Source: Fibrobacter succinogenes | GTDB taxonomy: Bacteria; Fibrobacterota; Fibrobacteria; Fibrobacterales; Fibrobacteraceae | Direction of reading: 5' to 3' | NCBI GenBank assembly: GCA_902762795.1 | Contig: CACWPM010000013.1 | Location: forward strand, 1 to 58,435 | DNA: 58,435 nt | In this document: positions 52,508-58,435 of the stretch, one piece after another | Numbering within the stretch: position 1 is the first letter of the stretch | How the letters are laid out: each line of letters opens with the position of its first letter | The notes under the pieces: generated by a model | The model's database searches: none | Seen by the model: only the letters and a program-made list of their open reading frames with translations | Told to the model about the DNA's origin: nothing | Program-made: the position numbers and the translations under genes

Positions 52508-54283
52508 CTATCGGTTCATCATCTTGCCGTTGAGCGTTGCGATCCAATGCTTGTTCCGTGCCTTGGCCGGAATGGTCAGGCTGGTGACGCCCGTTTTGAT
52601 ATGAACTTTGTACAGAACTGCGCCGTTCAGGTCAACAAGAGCGAACGTTCCGCCCCAATTTGTATGAATTTCAAGAACGTTGCCGTTTACTGTATAGAAA
52701 TTCGTTGGCGAAAGCCTGCTGAAATTATTGGCATCAATGCGTACTTCACTTGTATCGCCCATTTCTGCTCGCCAGTCGGGTTCATGGATGATGGGCTCGA
52801 ACACTACAGGGCTTGCGGGTTCCGTGAAACCGAGTTGCTCGTCCATCCATTTCATTTTTTCTTTCATTTTCATGCGGACGTGTTCGAATTCGCCTTCCCA
52901 GGTGTCTGCGTTGTATCCGCCCACAGCCGTTCCAAGTATTGTAAATTTACTGGTGGAATCGCAGTATTTCATCGGCTCCGGATCCGCATCTCCCATGCGG
53001 CTTGTTTTTCCCAAATTTGGCCAGCGTCTGAAATTTCTGTCTGCGGCATTTCCCAGGTACGTTTTCATGGAGTCCAAGTAAGCGTCTATGGTCTTGGTGT
53101 GCCAAACTCCGCTGCGGAGCTCTGCCCATCGTTTTGACAATTCAATCTGGAAAATGCTGTCCTTCCATATTTCAAAAAACCATTTTGGCGCTAGAGGAGA
53201 AGGATTTATGTTTGCGCAGATTTTTTCAATTATCCAGATATTATCGAATTGGTTTCGGGAGTCGCTTAAGCTGGATTCCCATGCATGTTTGGGATCGTTG
53301 CTACTATCTGGCTTAAAATTGTTGTTGAAGGCAAGGTAGAAGTTCCACGGTGGGCCAAGTGTTATTTTGCCGACGGTTTTATTGCCCTGATCGTCCGTTT
53401 TATTTTTTTGTTTGTACATGAAAATATTAGTCGCATAGGTATCTATATTTTGGGTGAGTTCTTCAAGCAATATATAATCTACTGCGGATGCTACATCCAC
53501 GTAGTTTTCGTATCCGCTTCCGTTTTTGCCGCCTTTGTATAGAGCTTCGAGCTCGTTTAAATAATTTTGTATATATTCTTCCTGCTCTTTCGCTATTTTA
53601 TCTTTTTTAGGGTAGCGCAAGATGACATTTACTCCATCAGATGTCTTGAACCCTAGTTCTGTTTCGCTGGGGCTCGGATCATTGTTATCGTATGTCCAAA
53701 TATAGCCTCCGGTAAGGTTGTCACCTTCGATGTCGGCTTCTTTAAGCTTGCTCACGTTGACGCGGTATTTGCCGCGCTTGATCCTTTCGATAAGCACATA
53801 GATGCCACGATAGACTCCGTTGATGTACAGATCGAAGTGCTTGGTGCGTGGGCTGTAACGGCCTGTTTGCCGAAAGAGCCAGTGGCCAAACGAGTTTCTT
53901 ACCATGCTTTTATCGACATAAGGCCCGTGCAAGACCCAGTCGTCGGAAGGCGGGAGGCCTAAAAGGCTCACGTTTATGTCTTTGTCCGTCGAGTCGTGGA
54001 ATTCGATGGTATAGTTAGGCTTGGGAAAGTTCGACGAACTTCTTCCTCTTCCGCGGACTTTGATGCCTATTTCGTATGGGGTTGCTTTGGAACTATCGGC
54101 TACGTTGTTTGTTTTCCCATCCAGGACTCTTATTGTAGCAGGTATTTTTTCGATAATCTTGTTGTCGAGGCATTGATGATATTTGGTGTCTACAAATATA
54201 ATGGGCAAATCGTATGTTTGCGCAAAAATAGCGGTTGCCATGAGCAACGCTGCTGTGCAAAGTAATTTTTTTAGATGTAACAT
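52508..54283 (-). CDS. CotH-family protein, copy 2, altered active site
   Basis: 591 residues, signal peptide MLHLKKLLCTAALLMATAIFAQ. The CotH fold is well kept (GIKVRGRGRSSSNFPKPNYTIEFHDS, DDWVLHGPYVDKSMVRNSFGHWLFRQ, INGVYRGIYVLIERIKRGKY). Asp281 (QNIDTY) remains, but the PWDF Asp is Asn314 (GPPWNFYLAF), which should damage metal binding. The C-terminal module ends ARNKHWIATLNGKMMNR. The N-terminal 35 codons and about 85 bases at the 3' end are nearly identical to copy 3, while the middle diverges. Last gene of the multi-copy operon, followed by a terminator. Confidence 0.85.
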   Translation of the reverse strand: MLHLKKLLCTAALLMATAIFAQTYDLPIIFVDTKYHQCLDNKIIEKIPATIRVLDGKTNNVADSSKATPYEIGIKVRGRGRSSSNFPKPNYTIEFHDSTDKDINVSLLGLPPSDDWVLHGPYVDKSMVRNSFGHWLFRQTGRYSPRTKHFDLYINGVYRGIYVLIERIKRGKYRVNVSKLKEADIEGDNLTGGYIWTYDNNDPSPSETELGFKTSDGVNVILRYPKKDKIAKEQEEYIQNYLNELEALYKGGKNGSGYENYVDVASAVDYILLEELTQNIDTYATNIFMYKQKNKTDDQGNKTVGKITLGPPWNFYLAFNNNFKPDSSNDPKHAWESSLSDSRNQFDNIWIIEKICANINPSPLAPKWFFEIWKDSIFQIELSKRWAELRSGVWHTKTIDAYLDSMKTYLGNAADRNFRRWPNLGKTSRMGDADPEPMKYCDSTSKFTILGTAVGGYNADTWEGEFEHVRMKMKEKMKWMDEQLGFTEPASPVVFEPIIHEPDWRAEMGDTSEVRIDANNFSRLSPTNFYTVNGNVLEIHTNWGGTFALVDLNGAVLYKVHIKTGVTSLTIPAKARNKHWIATLNGKMMNR

Positions 54284-54310
54284 CTTTTCTGCACCCCCAT
54301 TTTTTATCTC

Positions 54311-56080
54311 TTAGCGATTCATCATCTTGCCGTTGAGCGTTGCGATCCAATGCTTGTTCCGTGCCTTGGCCGGAATGGTCAGGCTGGTGACGCCCGTTTT
54401 GATTTGGGTCTTGTACAGCACGGCTCCGTTCAAATCGACAATGGCGAATGTCCCGCCGATATCGGTATGAACTTCAATGCGGCTGCCGTTTACGACAAAG
54501 TAGTTCGTCGGAGAATGTCTGCTGAAATTATTGGCATCAATGCGTACTTCACTTGTATCGCCCATTTCGGCTCGCCAGTCGGGTTCATGAATGATGGGCT
54601 CGAACACTACAGGGCTTGCGGGTTCCGTGAAACCGAGCTGCTCGTCCATCCATTTCATTTTTGCTTTTACTGTTTTGCGGACGTGTTCAAATTCGCCGTC
54701 CCAGGTGTCTGCGTTGTATCCGCCCATAGCCATTCTCATTTCTGCTAAATAAGAGGTTCTATTGCAGTATTTTATGGGTTCCGGGTCATCTTCATAGGTT
54801 CCGGTAGCTTCTCCTAGATTTGGCCAGCGTTTGAAGTTTCTGTCGGCGGCGCTTTTGAGGTATGTCTTCATGGAATCCAGGTAGGCGTCTATGGTCTTGG
54901 TGTGCCAAACTCCGCTACGGAGCTCCGCCCACCGCTTTGACACTTCAATCTGGAAAATGCTGTCCTTCCACATTTCAAAAACCCAATTTGGCTGATTCCT
55001 AACTAAACCAGAAAAAATGTTTGTGTAGAGTTTTTCGATTATCCAGATATTGTCGTATTGGTATTTGACACTTATGGTGGAATCGGTTTCATTTTTATCA
55101 TCGTTGCTACTTTCTGGTGTATGCCAATTTTTGAAGGCTAGAGAGAAACCCCATGGTGGACCGAGTGTTATTTTGCCAGTGGTCTTATTGCCTTGATCGT
55201 TCGTTTTATCCTTGGGTTTGTACATGAAGAAATTAGTTATATAGGTATCTATATTTTGGGTGAGTTCTTCAAGTAATATGTAATCTACTGCGGATGCTAC
55301 ATCCACGTAGTTTTCGTATCCGCTCCCGTTTTTGCCGTCCTTGTATAGAGCTTCAAGTTCGTTCAAATAATTTTGTATGTATTCTTCCTGCTCTTTTGCC
55401 ACTTTATCTTTTTTGGGATAGCGCAAGATGACTTTTGTTCCATCAGATGTCTTGAACCCTAATTCTTTTTTTCTGGGGCTCGGATCCTTGTAATCGAATG
55501 TCCAAATGTAGCCGCCGGTAAGGTCGTCGCCTTCGATGTCCGTTTTTTTAAGTTTGCTCACGTTGACGCGGTATTTGCCGCGCTTGATTCTTTCGATAAG
55601 CACATAGACACCGCGATAGACCCCGTTGATGTACAGATCGAAGTGTTTTGTGCGAGGGCTGTAACGGCCTGTTTGCCGAAAGAGCCAGTGACCAAACGAG
55701 TGCCTTACCATGCTTTTATCGACATAAGGCCCGTGCAAGACCCAGTCGTCGGATGGCGGGAGATTTAAAAGGCTCGCATTTATGTCTTTGCCCGTCGAAT
55801 CGTGGAATTCGATGGTATAGTTTAGCTTGGGAAAATTCTCCGAAAGTCCCCCGCGGACCTTGATGCCTATTTCGTATGGGGTGGCTTTGGAACTGTCGGC
55901 TACGTTGTTTGTTTTCCCGTCTAGGACTCTTATTGTAGCGGGCAGTTTTTCGGTAACCCTGTTGTCAAGGCATCGTTGTTTGGTATCTATAAATATAATG
56001 GGCAAATCGTATGTTTGCGCAAAAGCAGCGGTTGCCATGAGCAACGCTGCTGTGCAAAGTAATTTTTTTAGATGTAACAT
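54311..56080 (-). CDS. CotH-family protein, copy 3, altered active site
   Basis: 589 residues, close paralogue of copy 2 with the same leader (MLHLKKLLCTAALLMATAAFA). Asp278 (QNIDTY) is kept, but the PWDF position is Gly311 (GPPWGFSLAF). The region between the motif and about residue 370 differs most from copy 2, as if it were the specificity segment. The C-terminal module and last 16 residues match the other copies. It follows copy 4 by 27 bases and precedes copy 2 by 27 bases, so cotranscribed. Kinase activity is doubtful; it may be a pseudokinase that binds or regulates. Confidence 0.84.
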   Translation of the reverse strand: MLHLKKLLCTAALLMATAAFAQTYDLPIIFIDTKQRCLDNRVTEKLPATIRVLDGKTNNVADSSKATPYEIGIKVRGGLSENFPKLNYTIEFHDSTGKDINASLLNLPPSDDWVLHGPYVDKSMVRHSFGHWLFRQTGRYSPRTKHFDLYINGVYRGVYVLIERIKRGKYRVNVSKLKKTDIEGDDLTGGYIWTFDYKDPSPRKKELGFKTSDGTKVILRYPKKDKVAKEQEEYIQNYLNELEALYKDGKNGSGYENYVDVASAVDYILLEELTQNIDTYITNFFMYKPKDKTNDQGNKTTGKITLGPPWGFSLAFKNWHTPESSNDDKNETDSTISVKYQYDNIWIIEKLYTNIFSGLVRNQPNWVFEMWKDSIFQIEVSKRWAELRSGVWHTKTIDAYLDSMKTYLKSAADRNFKRWPNLGEATGTYEDDPEPIKYCNRTSYLAEMRMAMGGYNADTWDGEFEHVRKTVKAKMKWMDEQLGFTEPASPVVFEPIIHEPDWRAEMGDTSEVRIDANNFSRHSPTNYFVVNGSRIEVHTDIGGTFAIVDLNGAVLYKTQIKTGVTSLTIPAKARNKHWIATLNGKMMNR

Positions 56081-56107
56081 CTTCTCCTCACTCCAGTTTT
56101 TTATCTC

Positions 56108-57832
56108 TTAGCGATTCATCATCTTGCCGTTGAGCGTTGCGATCCAATGCTTGTTCCTCGCCTTGGTCGAAACTGCAAATGTCGTAACTCCTGTCTTGAT
56201 TCGAGTCTTGTACAGAACTGCACCATTCAAATCGACGATGGCGAATGTCCCGCCGATATCGGTATGAACTTCAATGCGACTGCCGTTTACGACAAAGTAG
56301 TTCGTTGGCGAAAGCCTGCTGAAATTATTGGCATTAATGTAGACTTTATTTGTATCGCCCATTTCCGCTTGCCAATCGGGTTCATGAATGATTGGCTCGA
56401 ATACTACTGGGCTTGCCGGTTCCGTAAAACCGAATTGCTTGTCCATCCAGGCGATTCTTTCTTTTGCTTTTTGACGGACGTATTCGAATTCTCCATCCCA
56501 AGTATCGGCATTGGATCCAATCTTAATAGTCGGATTCATTGCTGGTATTTCGGTAGTTCTGCAGTATTTTATGGGTTCCGGATCTTCATCAAATTGACCG
56601 CTTACTTTCCCTAAATTTGGCCAACGTTTGAAGTTCCGGTCTGCCGCATTTTTCAGGTAGGTTTTCATGGAGTCCAAGTAGGCATCCATGACCTTGGTGT
56701 GCCAAACGCCACTACGGAGTTCTGCCCATCGTTTTGAGGCCTCAATCTGGAAAACGCTATCCTTCCATATTTTAAGAGGCCATTCTGCTAGTCTCAAGCC
56801 GATACCACCATCTGGATTATTGAAGGCTTTGTAGGTCTGTTCTATTGTCCAGTTGCTATCCGCTTCATTTCTATCATTGTTGAAGGCGATGTAGAAATTT
56901 CCCGGTGGGCCTAGTGTTATTTTTCCTGCGGTCTTGTGGCCTTGCTCGTCCGTTTTATCCTTGGATTTGTACATGAAAAGATTACTGTAATAGCCTTTTG
57001 TATTTTGGGCGAGTTCTTGAAGCAACATGAAATCCACCGTCGATGCTACATCTACGTAGTTTTCGTATTCATTTCCGTTTTTGCCGTCCTTGAATAAAGC
57101 TTCAAGATCGTTCAAATATTTTTTTAGGTAATCCTTTTGCTCATTCGCTAATTTTTTCGTTATAGGGTAGTGCAGGGTGACATTTGCTCCACCAGATGTC
57201 GAAAATTCGAATTCTGTTTCGTCGAATGTTTCCTTGTCTCTTTTTGCTAGGTCAAATGTCCAAATGTAGCCTCCGGTAAGGTTCTCGCCTTCGGTGTCCG
57301 TTTCTTTAATCTTGTTCACGTCAACGCGGTATTTACCTCGCTTGATTCTTTCGGTAAGTTCATAAACGCCGCGATAGACCCCGTTGATGTACAGATCGAA
57401 AAATTTGGTGCGCGGGCTATAACGTCCTGTTTGCCGGAAGAGCCAGTGGCCAAAGGAGTTCCTTACCATGCTCTTATCGACATAAGGCCCGAGCAAAATC
57501 CAATCGTCGGAAGGAGGGAGGCCGAATAGGCTCACGTTTATGTCTTTGCCCGTTGAATCGTGGAATTCGATGGAATAGTTTGGCTTGGGGAATGTTCTTG
57601 AAATACTCCCGCGAACTTTTATGCCTATGTCGTATTGAATGCCTTTAGAACTGTCTGCGACGTTGTTTGATTTACCGTCCAAGACCTTTATTGTGGCGGG
57701 TATTTTTGCATGGATATTGTGGTTAAGACATTTACCCTCAGTGTCAATAAATACAATGGGCGAATCGTATATTTGCGCAAAAGCGCCCGCCGAGAGGCAG
57801 AGCGCTATGGTACAAACCAGCGTTTTAAACAT
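56108..57832 (-). CDS. CotH-family protein, copy 4, most degenerate active site
   Basis: 574 residues, signal peptide MFKTLVCTIALCLSAGAFA. The domain is intact in outline (GIKVRGSISRTFPKPNYSIEFHDS, DDWILLGPYVDKSMVRNSFGHWLFRQ, INGVYRGVYELTERIKRGKY). It has lost both acidic positions seen in copy 1: Lys279 (QNTKGY) for Asp, and Gly311-Asn312 (GPPGNFYIAF) for the Trp-Asp of PWDF. The C-terminal 60-residue module is conserved. It lies 20 bases after the partial copy 5 and before copy 3. Best read as a pseudokinase. Confidence 0.84.
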   Translation of the reverse strand: MFKTLVCTIALCLSAGAFAQIYDSPIVFIDTEGKCLNHNIHAKIPATIKVLDGKSNNVADSSKGIQYDIGIKVRGSISRTFPKPNYSIEFHDSTGKDINVSLFGLPPSDDWILLGPYVDKSMVRNSFGHWLFRQTGRYSPRTKFFDLYINGVYRGVYELTERIKRGKYRVDVNKIKETDTEGENLTGGYIWTFDLAKRDKETFDETEFEFSTSGGANVTLHYPITKKLANEQKDYLKKYLNDLEALFKDGKNGNEYENYVDVASTVDFMLLQELAQNTKGYYSNLFMYKSKDKTDEQGHKTAGKITLGPPGNFYIAFNNDRNEADSNWTIEQTYKAFNNPDGGIGLRLAEWPLKIWKDSVFQIEASKRWAELRSGVWHTKVMDAYLDSMKTYLKNAADRNFKRWPNLGKVSGQFDEDPEPIKYCRTTEIPAMNPTIKIGSNADTWDGEFEYVRQKAKERIAWMDKQFGFTEPASPVVFEPIIHEPDWQAEMGDTNKVYINANNFSRLSPTNYFVVNGSRIEVHTDIGGTFAIVDLNGAVLYKTRIKTGVTTFAVSTKARNKHWIATLNGKMMNR

Positions 57833-57852
57833 TCTGGCAACCTTTGCTTATA

Positions 57853-58435
57853 CTAGCGGTTCATCATCTTGCCGTTGAGCGTTGCAATCCAGTGCTTGTT
57901 CCTTGCCTTGGCGGGAATCTCCACCGTTGTTACTCCGGTCTTGATTTGTGTCTTGTACAGAACGGCTCCGTTCAAGTCGATAAGGGCAAAAGTTCCACCG
58001 ATATCTGTTTGAACTTCGAGCATGTTGCCGTTCACCTCAAAGTAGTTTGTCGGTGACAGCCTGCCCAATTCATTCATTCTAATGGTACCCGGGTCTTTTT
58101 CCTTTGCTTTTTCCTTGGCTTTTTCGGCTTCTTCTTTCTGCCAGTCAGGAAGGTGAATTATCGGTTCTGTTACGATGGCTTGGGCCGGTTCTGTAAAACC
58201 GAGCTGCTGGTCCATCCAGGCCATTCTTTCTTTCATCTTCTTGCGGAGGTGTTCGAATTCGCCGTCCCATGTGGTTGCGTTGTAGCCGCCCATGGGCATA
58301 CCACCGCCCATACCCCACATGCCGCCTTGCTGTCCACCGCCTTGGTTGCAGAATTTCATTGGCTCTGGATCGTTGTCGCCCTGACCACTAGATTTACCCA
58401 AGTTCGGCCAGCGTTTGAAGTTTCTGTCGGCAGCG
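57853..58435 (-). CDS. CotH-family protein, copy 5 (C-terminal part, cut by window edge)
   Basis: The last 193 residues of a fifth paralogue; the frame is open to the window edge, so the start is outside. It shows the NRNFKRWPNLG-type motif common to the family, a Gly/Gln/Met-rich insert (GGGQQGGMWGMGGGMPMGGYN) like that of copy 1, a charged KEEAEKAKEKAKEKD linker, and the conserved C-terminal module ending ARNKHWIATLNGKMMNR. The active-site part is not in the window. Glu/Lys-rich linker and insert place it nearer copy 1 than copies 2-4. Confidence 0.85.
   Translation of the reverse strand, partial: AADRNFKRWPNLGKSSGQGDNDPEPMKFCNQGGGQQGGMWGMGGGMPMGGYNATTWDGEFEHLRKKMKERMAWMDQQLGFTEPAQAIVTEPIIHLPDWQKEEAEKAKEKAKEKDPGTIRMNELGRLSPTNYFEVNGNMLEVQTDIGGTFALIDLNGAVLYKTQIKTGVTTVEIPAKARNKHWIATLNGKMMNR

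Noticed and set aside
50451-58435. CotH genes as evidence of sporulation
   Set aside because: No sporulation genes are present; CotH-type kinases occur in many non-sporulating bacteria.

Overview
The window looks like a chromosomal segment of a Fibrobacter species (phylum Fibrobacterota, gut cellulose degrader). The evidence is two lipoproteins built from FISUMP domains (Fibrobacter succinogenes major paralogous domain), a tandem array of secreted CotH-type kinase paralogues with Ser-rich linkers, many exported or lipid-anchored proteins, and AT-rich spacers carrying short-period repeats. The species call is an inference from these families.

Layout. 0.2-2.8 kb (minus): LytR_C lipoprotein, rsfS and argS, overlapping in that order. 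2.9-8.2 kb (minus): two tandem exported paralogues, a flotillin, panD behind an exported protein, tRNA-Leu(CAA) and a SPOR-domain protein. 8.4-9.7 kb: miaB. 9.7-15.6 kb is an accessory island on the plus strand: a PD-(D/E)XK-like protein, four lipoproteins sharing one leader segment, a YjdF-like membrane protein, and three copies of a structured intergenic repeat. 15.6-17.5 kb: HAD phosphatase, exported protein, tRNA-Pro(GGG). 17.7-22.7 kb (minus): a degenerate primase-helicase fusion translationally coupled to a GT4 glycosyltransferase and an LtaS-like sulfatase-fold enzyme. 22.9-25.2 kb (plus): ruvC, a VanY-type peptidase and an MpaA-like amidase. 25.3-28.0 kb (minus): pssA and an oligopeptide-binding lipoprotein.

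28.1-39.6 kb is a compact minus-strand run headed by a TPP riboswitch: thiC, an AEP/RepA-like ATPase with altered primase motifs, a TrmA/RlmD-like protein without its catalytic Cys, a LysM protein, an unlisted 38-residue membrane peptide, a histidine kinase with a TPR-like sensor region, its response regulator, and a TPR/beta-propeller protein. 40.0-47.1 kb (plus): FISUMP lipoproteins with two and nine domains. 47.2-50.3 kb: glnS and a TPR protein. 50.4-58.4 kb (minus): five CotH paralogues, the last cut by the window edge.

Most promising signals: (1) the CotH array, where one copy keeps the PWDF metal-binding Asp and the three following complete copies have lost it; (2) the structured repeat at 9.8, 12.5 and 14.1 kb, which shows a compensatory base-pair change; (3) two unrelated primase-helicase fusions, both with eroded primase active sites; (4) a GACGAGAG-type repeat found both between genes and in frame inside FISUMP linkers; (5) one leader joined to different lipoprotein bodies. 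All calls come from reading the sequence; no database search was run.
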